Both the position numbers and the translations under genes were made by a program. The notes under the pieces were generated by a model, which had not been told where the DNA came from, did not search any database, and saw only the letters and a program-made list of their open reading frames with translations. Below are positions 36,831-49,069 of a DNA stretch of 64,000 bases, piece after piece. Origin of the DNA: Anthoceros angustus. Lineage: Eukaryota; Streptophyta; Anthocerotopsida; Anthocerotales; Anthocerotaceae. Location: assembly GCA_010909165.1 (NCBI GenBank), contig MU008205.1, forward strand, positions 62,001 through 126,000, given 5' to 3'. Positions within the stretch are counted from its first letter, which is position 1; each line of letters opens with the position of its first letter.

Positions 36831-37985
36831 CGAGTATGCCGCTGAGAATCTAGCGTGGCGGCAAGGGGCCTCTACCTGTCGCTTTTGGGGGCAAAGGTCT
36901 ATTGGCCACATAGGCCTCTATGCCGACGACCTTTCTACGGGGTTGGACCCTCTTTGCCCCCATTTTGGCCTCTCATTTTTTAATCGAACACCATAATATT
37001 CATACCGGCGGAATAAACAGGAAGCGGCTTTTCCAATTAATGTACTGCTAACCGGCGGGAACATGGGCCCGAAACAGCTGTTCCTGCCAGTTTCCACAAA
37101 AAATGATATAAAAGTACGGTTGTTGTGTGTGTAGGAAGCTAGGAACATGCCATGAGTTGGGCTGAAAAAGGGATATAAAGCCTCGGTAGGCACACATTTA
37201 CCTTGAAATAATGCCCATATATGACACTCTGTTGGTGGCAGCGAAGAGGCCACGTGATGGGCCTTTTACTATTCATTCAGTACATAAAGGGTAAATGGTT
37301 TTGGAAAAACGGTTTTGAGGAGGGTGTAATAAGTATTGGAGATGACAATGGAAATTGAACATGCAGCGGTGAGAGTCCCTGTTTCCATCTTCCCAAAATC
37401 ATGGAATGCAATTGCCGTCTGCATGCCTGTGGTGTGTATTTTCTACCTATCGAGTCCCACCTTCATGGATTAGTGCTATCAAAGGGAAAACAATTTGGAA
37501 AGGGGAACAAAAATCTCCAGAAGAGACAGGAGATTGAAAATGTCGTCATGGGTGGCAATGTTTTTATTGTGGCACACTATGAAGAATATAGCCGTGGTCA
37601 CACCTCATGCCTTCCCTCGGCACACAACATTCGACAAAGACGGTGATGTGAAGTTGACTGCACATGCGCCTCGGTATGGCGGATCGCCATGCACTACATA
37701 TATAATATTTCGCCAATCAAATGATATGTATTTGTTTGATTAGAATAGTTACACATTATAATTATGGATGAGGTGATTTATTTGGTCTAGGGGAGAATGA
37801 TGGTAGGAAGTAAACTCTCCAAGAATGAGTTACCGAAAACCAAATTACCGAAATCAAGAATACGGCGGACCTCAACGCATGAAAAGGCTATACAGGACAC
37901 CGAGATGACTTATTTTGGGTGTCTGTTAAGGCAACGCTGCTCAGCGGGGTAGCCTATATAGAGGAGGCGCGGCATGATGGCGCCT
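36831..37985. other. No supported gene
   Basis: The first 130 bases may still belong to the reverse transcriptase element. Beyond that I see only short chance frames and ordinary sequence. Confidence 0.35.
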
Positions 37986-37989
37986 GTCT

Positions 37990-38380
37990 GCTCATGGACG
38001 CCACTGCATGCCGGCGCCCAATCGTTATATCTACTACAAACGGTAGAAACAAGTGACTTACCTTGGAGAGAACTAGTGGACGCACGGACCCGCCAAATGC
38101 CATCCCTTCTGACGAACATTCAAACATATGAGGAGTGAACCGTGCGGGGTAGGTATTGTCAATGGAGGCACCGGCATGCCGGCGCCTCCACTGTTTATAT
38201 CTTCTACAAACGGTAGAAATAAGTGACTTACCTTGGAGAGAACTAGTGGACGCATGGACCCGCCAAATGCCGTCCCTTCTGACAAACGTTCAAACATATG
38301 AGGAGTGAATCGTGGGTAGGTTATTGTACCGCATGCCGGCGCCTCCACTATACATCTGCAATACAACTGGTAGACCACGT
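37990..38380. repeat. 170-base tandem repeat with palindromic core
   Basis: About 2.2 copies with a 170-base period, seen by the word cggtagaaa at 38041 and 38211 and a diverged third copy near 38368. Each unit contains catgccggcgcc, which in the middle copy expands to the palindrome-like caccggcatgccggcgcc. Confidence 0.85.
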
Positions 38381-40220
38381 ACAAGCATGGACATGGTAAA
38401 TGCTTTCATTAGATAGCGATGTCCAAACGTGTGAGCAGTGTAGTCTTCGCTACACTGAATTCTTTCGTCAACCAAAGGACATCCGTCATCCACTTCCTGT
38501 CGCTGTCCTCCTCTCCAGGCTGCAGATTGCAATGGTGTTGCAATTATGTTGAGATGAAGTGAGAGGTGCTTTTGTCCTCTCTCAAGATTGCAACAGGATT
38601 GCAACATTTAAAGTGTTACATAAAACCCTCAATACATATAACCTCCTCCTCTCCTTGGACTTGGATCCACTTCTCTTGGTCTCAAGCCTTGGGCACACTT
38701 TAGAGGGTCCCTTGCATACTTGCTTAAAGAGCTAGCGTTGCCTAGCACGGCCTAGTATCGCGTAGCACACTAAGCCTAACACGGCCTATCAATCCTAGCA
38801 CGCCTATCTAGCGTACACACACGAGATCATATTGTAACAGGAGGAGTAGCTGCACGTCGGCACAAACACACCTCCCACAAGAACAACACACATTCCTCAC
38901 ACATCGCCTCCTGAGTCATAGCTTGGCCTCCTCATAACGCTTTTGCATTGATATCTAGAAGACAAGCTATGATCCGAGCTTGTCCTCAATGAAGGGTCTA
39001 TATATACTAGCCTTGGCATCGGCATATTCCTAAGATATCCTATCATCAGCATACGGAAATATCCTAAGAATACACTATAATATGCAAGGAATATGCCCAA
39101 GCATATTACTTGAGCTTATCCACTTAGCTATTGTATCCTAAGAATACACTATAATATGCAAGGAATATGCCAAAGCATTGAGCTTATTTAATTAACACTA
39201 ATCATATGCCTAATTAATATAGTAACCTTAGATTAATTAACACTAATTACTTACTTAAAGATAAGTAATAAGATTAATTAATGCTAATCAAACACTAAAC
39301 CCAAGTGCGTAGATTAGTATCATCACATGATGGCCGCTCACGAGGTAAGCACTTGAATTCATATAAGCACTTCTCACCAACAACCAAGCAAACAAATCTA
39401 ATACATCTAGATATAGGTGCAACCAATCCCCGATAATGTGAGACTCTAAGTCAAAACATTATCATTAGTAGGACTACACACGTACGCACCTCATGTAGTG
39501 CATTGGCACAAAACCAATCTCCTTCGGAATGTCGTCAGAGGTTATAAACCTTGTCCATGAGTGGAGGGTTGTCTCTGATCCTCATGCCCGCCATGTGGAC
39601 TACTCTCCCACCCTGCTCGCCATTTTCTTCTTGCCTTTCGATCGGCCTCGCGAACACTTGTTCATCCTTGATTAGTTCTATGTGGAACTCCCTTGGTGTA
39701 CTTCCCCATCTCCGCAAGCGTGAAAGCAAACACATGTCGCGATGCCTCCAACAACTCCTTTAGCTAACGCTGATTGCTCTTCAACTCGATGCTGCTAACC
39801 ACTCTGTGGCCGTGGCTCGATGGCTTGCATGCTTCCTCACGTGCTCACTCTCCTTGCTCCAAACTCGCCTTCTCCGTTGAGATGCGAGTGTTGGAATGTC
39901 CTTCACCCACCGAACCCGCTGCTTCAACCCCGCCTTCGTTTCGTTGGTAAGCGACTCCGCTAAACAACCAAAGTCATCATGTTCATGTCAAATGCTTGCC
40001 CAAGCAATCGACACTGCCTTCCTGGCCACTCCTGTCTTCGTGGTCTCAAGAAATCCCATGGCCAACTCCTTCTATATCGTTGGCTCCTGGCCTCGCCATG
40101 TCTATCCACCACAACGCTGTGGCCATGGTTCGGCGTAAGACTTGACTTGGAAGAGTTGGCCAAGCCGCCATGGGGTGTCCAGTGTTCACGTGGAAGCAGC
40201 CTGTCTTTGACGACCCGATG
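38381..40220. other. AT-rich intergenic with a 74-base direct repeat
   Basis: No gene recognised. The word cctaagaatacactataata begins at 39063 and 39137, giving a 74-base direct repeat. Open frames near 39.5-40.2 kb lack any family resemblance. Confidence 0.4.
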
Positions 40221-40227
40221 GTTTGAT

Positions 40228-40335
40228 GCGGGCGCCGGCATGCCGCCCCATGTCCCGTGAGAGGCGGGGAGGGCCGGCATGCCACGCCCCTCTCCTCCGA
40301 TATGGATGTGGTGCCGGCATGCCGGTGCCCCTCCC
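40228..40335. repeat. Cluster of three gccggcatgcc palindromes
   Basis: The words gcgccggcatgccgcc, ggccggcatgcc and gtgccggcatgccggtgc lie within about 100 bases. Related palindromes occur at 38004-38013, 38170-38186 and 38331-38343. Confidence 0.75.
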
Positions 40336-40769
40336 TTGGTGTTATAGCAATGACATTCCAACCGCATATGGCCACAGATGGGGAGCGATCGCAGCGCCTA
40401 TGTTGGATGAAGATTATTTGAGCAAACTGCAGAATCGCGATGCAAAAAGGTGGTTCCGTAAAGCCTTGTGAAGCTCGAGAACTTGAGGCTCGCATCATTT
40501 CGACTCTCCATGCATGATCCGAATGTGGATGAGGCTGGGCTAACTATTTGGCGCATGTGATAGCAAAAGGACGTATAGAGGAAGGAGTCCTCCTTTCTCT
40601 CGTATGATTGACCCATCGAATGCGTGGATATCGAAGCTGGGCTGGATCAAGTTTCGCTGGCACGTGATGGGAGTCTTAGGTGGCAATCATACATATGCCG
40701 CCATGAAGCACCTTGGCGACATATCGCCAGGAAGGCAAGGTTCCAATGGATGGAGGCCCATGTATTAGG

Positions 40770-40950
40770 GAACGACGCCGGAGGCCACGGCCGAGAACGG
40801 TCGAGGCCGCTAGGCCGAGACCGTTTCTCTACTGCGGCGCCCATGAGTGTTCGCTCGGCATAAGGGAGCGAGGTCAGCCGACGCCGCCACCGACTTGTAA
40901 TCGAGGCGAGTCGAGGTCTGCATCTTTAGAATTGTTGCCTTGTGCAACCA
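40770..40950 (+). repeat. GC-rich block, copy 1 (also at 59248-59420)
   Basis: A GC-rich block with the words ggccgagaacgg, ggccgagaccgt, gcataagggagcg and gagtcgaggtctg. It recurs diverged, in the same orientation, at 59248-59420. In both places it lies beyond the 3' end of the unknown minus-strand gene, so it may be a terminal region of one element. Confidence 0.7.
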
Positions 40951-41027
40951 AGTTAGAAGTCTTTTTCTCTCTCTCGTAGTTTTCACCTTCGCACTTCGTA
41001 GTTTTCACACACTTTACGCTTGTCTTT

Positions 41028-42770
41028 TCACACTTTGGGATTTATCTTTCTAACTTTCTTCTCGGCGTTGAAGGGTGTACACCGCGATTTCCTGCCTTCT
41101 TCGTAATAATACTTCTTTCTTTGTTCATTGTACGGTCCAGATAGAAAGTTAATCATTTCGAAAATTTCGTCCAAACGGGAATATTTCTGCAGGCAATGGT
41201 AAATGTCAGACATCGTACATATTAAATTTCACCACTGTAAATATGATATACTAACCTCAAATAGTGCAAACAACTCCTTTTGATTCTTCGATAACTACAA
41301 ACAAAAAACGGAGTTAATATTTTACCTCCATTTCAAGTCGAAGAAGATCTTGCTCAGAATACCTTTCTCACTAATGTGAGGCAATGGCTGTGAAGATTTC
41401 CCACACTACGGAAATGTGATTGAACGCTACGCAAAGAAATATCAACCTTAAATTTGCATATTTGGTAAATACCAATATTAATATTTTCCTTGTTTATCTG
41501 AAATTATTCTGAACTAACCTTTTGAATGTTTTTGTAGTTTCGGATCTTCCATCGAGTCAACAAGTCATGGTTTTAGCTCCTTATTTTCAATGGCTGATAT
41601 TTCTACATTACCAAAACACAAATTTCATTTACTACATAAAGCGATTCAAATAAACTATTAAAAACAATATAAACCGATAAAACTTACTTTTGGATCTCCA
41701 TGTCTTTGCTCTAGGGTTCTGTCGACCCATCTTCATTAATTGTCTTGGATCTTTGAGGCTATGTTCCCAAATGGGAACATATCTATTTTAAAATCTTGGA
41801 AGACTTGTGGATACTGAAAGTTATCCATCCATTTTCCAAAGTCGACAAATTCCTTCGACGGTCCATACGTTGGTGCATTATCTTCTGACTCCTCTTTTTT
41901 CCTCTTTTTGTCCTTTGGAAAAACAGTAATTAGTAAGTTATATACTAGTTACAAATATACTAATTATTAATTACAAATATACAATAGCAATTACCTGATG
42001 AGATATGGCTGTGTTGTTGATTTTGTCATCCATTGCTTCAATTTTCTCCTTAATTTTCTTAGCTGCAGCAACTTGTTCAGCAGCACTCTGTAAACAAATA
42101 TATTAGTACTTATTTGTGTAAACAAATACATATAATACTAAGTGTTGTTGTTTACCTCAAAATCGATGAATTGAGATCGATGTCCATTAAACCTCGGACA
42201 GAGTCATTGTTTCCAACTCTAATTGAGCCGTTGTTCGGAGATTCTTCTTAATATCCTGTAACCATATACAACTAAAGTTGCGAGACCTATATTTGTCTAT
42301 AGTCCTAGAGAAGTTGCGACCAAGTCTTTACCTTTTTAATTTTTTCGAGTTGGCACACGCAAAGGAGTCAAGTCCTTTTGTCCATTGATGTGAACATAGT
42401 GTGCTCCGTGAGTACTGTAACAAAGATATAGAGTTAGAAATGTTGACAGTAGATTCAATTGAGATAATTGTAATGTAGTACCTTTCTCAACTATCTTTCG
42501 TATCTCAATGAGAGGATTTCAACTTCACTGTCATCATATCCTGATCCCCATGGGTGGAACATGGTTGTTCGATCGCCAGTTAAGGTTTGTTGGGTCTCTA
42601 CTATTGTGGTCGCTCGAGAAACCATTTTAGCCATGGATTCATCAACCACAAAATGGATTTGGTGAGGTAGAAATTATCATTACCTTCTTGGATGTCGACC
42701 ATTTCATCGTTGCTCATTCTCGGATGCCATTCGAAAAAGCAACGCTAATGTACACAAAACAACGCTCAAA
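41028..42770 (-). mobile_element. Unrecognised multi-exon repeat gene, minus-strand, copy X (decayed)
   Basis: Reading down the minus strand, short exons bounded by plausible GT-AG ends appear in the same order as in copy Y (59.6-61.4 kb). They are WHPRMSNDEM (near 42725); TMFHPWGSGYDDSEVE (near 42560); EHTMFTSMDK (42370-42405); a block with LELETMTLSE (near 42200); AAAKKIKEKIEAMDDKI (near 42050); TYGPSKEFVDFGKWMDNFQY (near 41850); LSKNQKELFALFE (about 41256-41294); and KYSRLDEIFEMINFLSGPYN to the stop at 41028. Frame breaks show decay. I do not recognise the family. The repeated occurrence and the element-rich surroundings suggest a mobile-element gene, but a duplicated host gene is possible. 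Confidence 0.55.
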
Positions 42771-42774
42771 CTTG

Positions 42775-45700
42775 AACAAGTTGGGTACATACAAGCGTTG
42801 TTACGCACTGTAATCGTTTGTTCGTTGGAGTAACTTGCCGGTATCTTTGTGTTGTGTGGATCGTGTGGGCATCGGGTCGAGGTATGCTTGCGCAAGAACT
42901 ATTAGAGTCACGTGGGCAAGACACATAAGAAGGAGTCACCAAAACCCAAGCACGTAGACATACCGAAGCAAAAGACATGGTTAGCTTATCTTCAGCACGG
43001 GCAGGCCGCGGGTGGTACCGGTCGTTACACTCGATGTTGGGCTCCGTGAGGGACCCATCGATGCCGAAGACCCGCACTCGCCAAGACGGACTATTGCCTT
43101 TGTCTGGATTGAGTGTGGCCAAGGTCGAGGTATGCGAATGAGCGTTGGGAGAGGCGGAGAGCAACTGCACAAAAGAAGGTACAAAGGGTGTTAGCCCAAA
43201 ACCCAGAAGTACAGACGCCCAAATACGCAGAAATCAAAAGGAGATGAAACCCCTCAGCAGAAGGGAAAAGTGAAGTACCGGCCGATCTTTAGATATTGTT
43301 GGGCGCCACGAAGATCGATGATGCTTGCTTGAACACCGCCAAGATGTTGAAGACTCGCTCCGACAAATACGAAAGGCAGAAGCAAGCAAAGCAGCGGAGC
43401 ATAGCACTCCAAAACTCCAACTAATTCGAGAACGCTGAGCTCCGGACGCCGATCGCAAAGATGCAGTGAAAAAGGATCGATTGAACGCCGAAATGGAGGG
43501 GACATCCGTCGAGACCAAACGCGAGGCGCGTAACCCGACAAGCGGCGCCAAGGAGGGCGCAATTGGCGTGGGAGTCTCCAGCAGTGAGTTTGCAACAAAA
43601 AGTCCGAAATCAGTCAAGAAAATAAGCCACTGCAACTGTGAAGCGGACAAAAGTTAATGGACTACCTTTAAAGCCGGATGTCTTCACCACCATACCTTCA
43701 CAAGATGTCCAGATTGGCTGCAACTTCAAATCGCAGCGCCCGCTACTGAGTTGCACCGCATGAAAAACCCACATCGAAACAAAATTTTCGACTATCATCA
43801 CGGATGGCGTGACGGCGGACCAAGCTCAATCAGGGGGCAATGGCCAGCGCTACACCGGTCGAAGTGAGAAAGTGGGCGGACGAACGCGTGAGGGGGTAGT
43901 GGTTTAAATAGGGATTAGGGTTCCGGATGCTTCTGGCGGAGGCCTACGTCTATTTCGACCCGGAGTTTCGCTTTACCGCCGCTTCGAGGTTCGGGTTAGG
44001 TTGGTAAGGTTTGGTTAGGTTTGGTGAGCTTAACTTAGGTTTGAAGTGTCATGGCGAATCTAACCTAGAAAGGTTTGGAGTTAGGTTTGGATTTGTGTTT
44101 GGTAAATTCAAAGAGGTCCGTAGATGAGAGTGGCGGCTGAGAGAGAAGGGCTAGGGTTTCTTTGGCTATATAAGGTCTTACTTCAGTCCAACGTCTTTTC
44201 GATTGTAGGCAAGGCCAAGGGTTCTAGCGCCTTTGAACAGCGCCTCTCAAAGATAGGGGTTATTCTCCATTAAAGGGTTTGGGTCCCTAAAGACCAAAAA
44301 TGACCCCAAAACGGGCCAAAATGCATCATCTTTAGCAAAACCACTCTTAGACATGTCAAAGACATTGACCATGTTATTTTCTCGTGAATACTTACGCTAA
44401 GGTCAAGAAGGTTCATGGATTTCACCTTCACAAGGAAGGGATTTCAAGGATTTTAACAGTGCTAGGAATCCTAAACACCTCTTTCGCAGATAGTACTTCC
44501 TAGGTGGTGAACAGAGGCAAACCAAACAAAATTAGTCCAAGAAGCCAAACTACGGACGTCAAAACCAACACGCAAAAGTAGCACCGAAGTCGAAGAAGAA
44601 TCACGGACGCCCGAATTGTGAGAGAACATTAACCGATAGCTTGATCATGGCCATCTCGAGAGGACCAAACTACGACTCTAAAAGTAGCGCTGACGTCTGC
44701 ACTTTGAGTACACAACCCGGATCTCCATTGTTAGAGTGAAAACATAGAAGGAATTGGAACAATGCGCCGGACGCTCGCACATTGGCGCGAGTCTAAAAGC
44801 ACCGGACGTCCGCGATTTTCTGAGACCCCAATCTTGTGGGCGCCCATGAGATGGAAATGGTGGAGTGGATTGGACGTCCGACATCTATATTTATTGTTTG
44901 TCTTCTAGAAATATCCGCTGGGATAGGTGCATAGACTCAATGGCAAGAACTCAAGGTTAAGCACTCCAGGATGGGGTGCTTGACTGGTGCTTGAGACCAT
45001 GCATGGCTAGGATGCTTGCTTGGGCGCTTTGACTTTGCTAAGAATATGCACTCAAATTAGAACTAGGATGGCTTGCTTGTTTTGGCGCTTTGAAAACTTT
45101 GTAACAACTCCATCAAAGCAACCTAGAGGCGTATCAATACTAGGATGGAGTGTTGATTTTTAGTGGTTTGAAAAATTTGTAAATCATCCCGTATCTAGGC
45201 GTAAAGTCATGAATATTATTTTTGAAAATCATTTGTTGGTTGATGTTATATTCCACATTCGCTTTGTATACAACATGTTAAACCTTTTGGCCTTACTCTA
45301 TGTGATTCGACTTGCGGTGGATCTCTTTGATTGGTGCAAATGTCAAGCTCATTCGAGTTTGATGCACGTATAGATGCATAGGCCTTGGTTTCTAGATGAG
45401 CTACATTTTCCAAAATTACATGTATGATGGTGGTTTCTAATGGCCAACCTTTTGAAGACGACAATGTTTCACAATGTTTTGCGGAGAAGCGAAAATAAAT
45501 AGAATAGATGATTTTTCCTTGAGTAATGAAAGCACATCGGATGCGGTCGAACAAGCATAAGAGAGCATCTGCACGCCCTGCGAGCCCTAGTGAGAGCCGG
45601 TAGTGTCGAAGAGGGCTGGTCGCCGGGGTTTTGACCAAATGGCTGAGTATTTGTGAGGCTCGAAGGAGGACCTATCTATACCTTGTAGCGCCCACTACGG

Positions 45701-46600
45701 TACATGTTGGGTTTAGAGGCGAACTATAGCTTTTGAGATTTTGAATTTAAGATCGACTTGCTCCATGTGCCACCCATGGATAGATTAAGGTTGAAAGCGA
45801 TGCGGACTTGACAAGAAGAAATGTAAGCTACGAAGAGTTTGATCAAGAGCGGTTGAGGAGGCCTCACCATCCTTTACCTTGTCAATTCTGCGAGGCCAAT
45901 CTGCGGATCTAAGTGCGGCTTATCTCTCGGCGGAGGGGCCGTCGGGGCGGTATACTGCCGTGCAGGATTGCTCGAATCACGGGGTTTGAAAAGAGAATTG
46001 ATGTGAGTGTTGGTGCGGTGGCAAGTGTGCACAAGCAACTTGAACGAAAGTGCTTGCCTACACAAGTATTGACGCAACCCTCTCCAAACCCGGTATTGCA
46101 CCTCTTTGAGTATAAGCGCGGACGTTCGGTGCACTCTTGGAGCATAAGTCACCATCCGCCACTTGGTACAAAGTGTGTCCGCTATTTGTGTGACGGTGGG
46201 CATTAGGTCTTCCTTGGGCTCGGATGCATGGCATGGGTTCGCAAATCACTGAAAACAGTGAAATGAGACATGTGCATTTCTGGATGGTTGGGGCCAAAAT
46301 GGGGTTCGGAGGCAAACCCCTATGCTGAGAAACACTGTTTTTGTGTCCGAGCTCTTTATATGTCCGTGAGGAGTCTGTTGTTGTTTACGCTCAGTTTGAA
46401 GGCGTGCTTTTATGTTACGTTAGGGTCTTCCTCCGAAGGCTAAGGTTTCTCGGATGCAAAGGCGACATGGTCATGTTTTGCCAAACGCCGCCTCGAAGGT
46501 TTCTGCCTCTCAAAATGCCGCCTAGGTGAAAGTTCGCTACCTTTGTTCTGTCAGTGTTGTGTTTTGCGCGTCATTGCTCCTTCTTCGTTACTACTTGCTC
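42775..46600. other. Repeat-derived sequence without a recognised gene
   Basis: A stretch near 43260-43830 reads on the plus strand as a possible decayed polypeptide (MLKTRSDKYERQKQAKQRSI, later CNFKSQRPLLSCTA and FSTIITDGVTADQAQ), probably an element remnant I cannot classify. The stretch 43960-44100 is rich in ggttaggtttgg words. From 44.2 to 46.5 kb I see nothing I can support. Confidence 0.3.
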
Positions 46601-47290
46601 CTTTCTTTACTGTTTGGTTGAGCATGTGTTTTTAGTCTTTAAGTCCTTCTCACGCTTTTCTTCAGAGTCCAAGGTGTTTTCGAGGCTTTGCTCATGAGAG
46701 TTTTAGTTTTCGCTCATGGTTCTTTTCAGCTCTGTCCCAAGGATAGGCCTTTTTGTAGTCATCAAGTCCAAGGTGGTCAAGCCTTGCTAGGTCAAGGTTT
46801 GTCGAAGTTTTTGGGCCAAGGTTCTATCATCCTCTTAAAAGGTTAAGGCCATTTCACGTCCTGTTCAAACGCCAAGGTTTCTGTAAAGTTTCTTTTCAAT
46901 GCCAAGGTCGTTTTTCTGCTGTGCTTGAAGGTTGGTTTTCGAAGGCCAAGAGGTCCCTAGGTCCGAAGGTGAGGGTGTCTTTGCTCCCGAGGTCCAAGTT
47001 GTTTATCCGAAGGCTTTTGTTGTCCAATTTGTTGGTTTTTGTCGCTTGCCAGTATGCTGGAACGCCCGCGGCGTGTGATTGCTTGCTCACAGTCATTACA
47101 TTTAGTCGACGTGCTAGTATTAGCGCGGCCTTAAGCGCCAATGCTTTTGAGCGCTAGTGTCTTCAGGTCTAGTACTTCTCAGCGCTAGCGCTTTTAGTTC
47201 TTGTGCTTTTTAGCGCTTGGTTGCCAGCGCTAGTGCTTTAAAGTGGTAGTGTTTTCAGGTTAGTGTGTTTTAGCTCTAGATTGTGCAGTT
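46600..47290. repeat. Degenerate short-motif arrays (ccaaggt, then agcgctagtgc)
   Basis: From about 46.66 to 46.98 kb the word ccaaggt or caaggt recurs roughly every 40-60 bases. From 47.11 to 47.28 kb agcgct and ctagtgctttt variants recur every 15-30 bases. Both arrays are degenerate. Confidence 0.6.
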
Positions 47291-49069
47291 GGTTTTGTGT
47301 TTTTGTTGTTGCAGTTATCAGTTTGGAGTTTTGTTCCTTTGTTGCATACTATGATTTGCATGTTGCTGTCTGTCTGCTTCTTGCAAACATCTTCGTGCTT
47401 GCGAACTTATGTTTCTTTGGTGTGTTTTTGTTTTGATCATCTTGGTGGAAGGCGTTGAGATGTATCGTATCGATGCAGACGTAGAACACAGTATCATCGG
47501 TCTGTTGCAAACAGGTGTCCCAAACTGACAGCCCGTTGTGGTCGAGTTCTTAAATGTTTGTTTTTTAGTGTTAATTTGTTATGTTTTATAGGTTGGTTTT
47601 TGTGCTCGATTGTTTTGTGCTCTGGTGTGTCCCCGATGCATCATTGTAATTATTCATACTGTTTCTTTTCTTGTGTGCATTTTGTTCAGTTTTCTCAATG
47701 CTTCTTTTTGCTCATGTTATCTCGCTCTTGTTTTTGTATTGTCTCACTTGCATGCATGTGTTATTTGTCGTGTTTACGATTTGATTGTTGTAACTGTAAG
47801 TCCAGAAGAATAGTTGGTAAGGGGTAGGACGTCTTTTTTTGTTTGGAACAAAGAATTAAAGCGATTTGGACTAGGACTTAAGCATGCTATGATTTGTTTT
47901 GTGTTTTCCGGAAGCTTGGTGTTTATTTCATATTTCTTTTCCTTATCTAGTTGTGTGACTTTCTATCATGTCCTGTACAGGTTCAATTTGTTTTATTGTT
48001 TTGGAGTTTTGATTGTGTTTGGTTGTTTTTTTTCAGGTGCATCATTATGTCTCTTAGCGAAGAAGAGATTTGGAACAAGATCTGATTCCGTTCTGATTCC
48101 GTCACTCGCCAACTGTGGTATATTGCATGTCTATCAATCGTTTTTGTGTTTATGGCTCTCTGGCTGTGGCATGTTTACAGGTCTCTTTGTGGTTGCTTCT
48201 ATTGGTACATGTGTTATGTTTGTGTTATATATTGTTGTCTGACCGCTCCACATGTCCTTTCTGACTTGTGCATGTCTGCATCCTGCCTATTGTCTGATTG
48301 ATGTTTGTCTTATACACAGGCTTCTGCACTGTTGTGTTATCTTCCCCTTGCTGTCTTTTTTATGGTAATTTTTTGTTTTTGTTCGTGTGCGCTTACTTTG
48401 GTTTTCCCACTGGTGAGTGTGTTGTGTCTGACTATCGTCTCCCACTTGTTGCGTCTGACTGTCTGATTGTGTATGTGTATGTTTGTTTTGATGGGGCCTC
48501 AGTTGTGGCTGAATGCACGGCTGAAAGCATGTGTAACAATCTGTTTAAGTTTTTCTCTTATATTAGTTCATTTGTATTAACTACTTTGGCAACTCTTTTG
48601 TATGTAGGACTTGAATTTCAAGTTTGAAGGCTGTGGCAACATCTTTACTTTGGTCTGTTGGGGAATGAAAAAAAGTTTTTGCTGAATGGTTTGTATGGAT
48701 GTTTTTTCTGTGTGGGTTTCTTTTGGGGCTTTTGCTCTTTGCACTTACATCTCACTCGCCAAGGCATTTTTTTTGTTTCAGGAAGGTTGTGGGTATTTGT
48801 TCTCTCTAACATGGACGTATCTGATCTCTCTAACATAAAGCAGAGGGGATTTACAAGAATAACAATGTATAGATTTAAGGAGTTTTCTGTGTTACATCTC
48901 CCACAGTCCTTTTCTTCTCTAAGATTGTCTTATAATCAATTGTCAGACCTTCCAGCAGGTTTTCGTCTGGAAGTCGCAAACACAATGTAAGTGTCAAGAT
49001 TGTCAATTGATTCTCTGTTTAGTATACAGGTTTTTTTTGGATCAATTTGACGTTTTTGTGGTTATTGCA
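47290..49069. other. T- and G-rich stretch, intron- or leader-like
   Basis: The plus strand is strongly enriched in T and G (tgtttttgtt-like runs), which opens long hydrophobic chance frames. A likely exon lies just before 48994, where gaccttccagcagg is shared with the upstream side of copy 2 (62549-62562), followed by GTAAGT. So this region probably includes leader exons and introns of the gene starting at 49070. Confidence 0.4.

Noticed and set aside
37990-38380. Spaced repeats resembling a CRISPR array
   Set aside because: The period is about 170 bases with only two to three long copies and no short repeat-spacer pattern; the genome is eukaryotic.
41800-41935. TYGPSKEFVDFGKWM as a JmjN-like domain
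   Set aside because: Only a faint resemblance to the JmjN start; no JmjC residues follow, so no demethylase call was made.
43980-44100. ggttaggtttgg words suggesting an internal telomere repeat
   Set aside because: They do not form a regular tttaggg array; spacing and sequence vary, so an interstitial telomere is not supported.
47558-48242. Two hydrophobic open frames resembling membrane proteins
   Set aside because: They come from T- and G-rich DNA, which always yields Phe, Leu, Val and Cys codons; no conserved motif is present.
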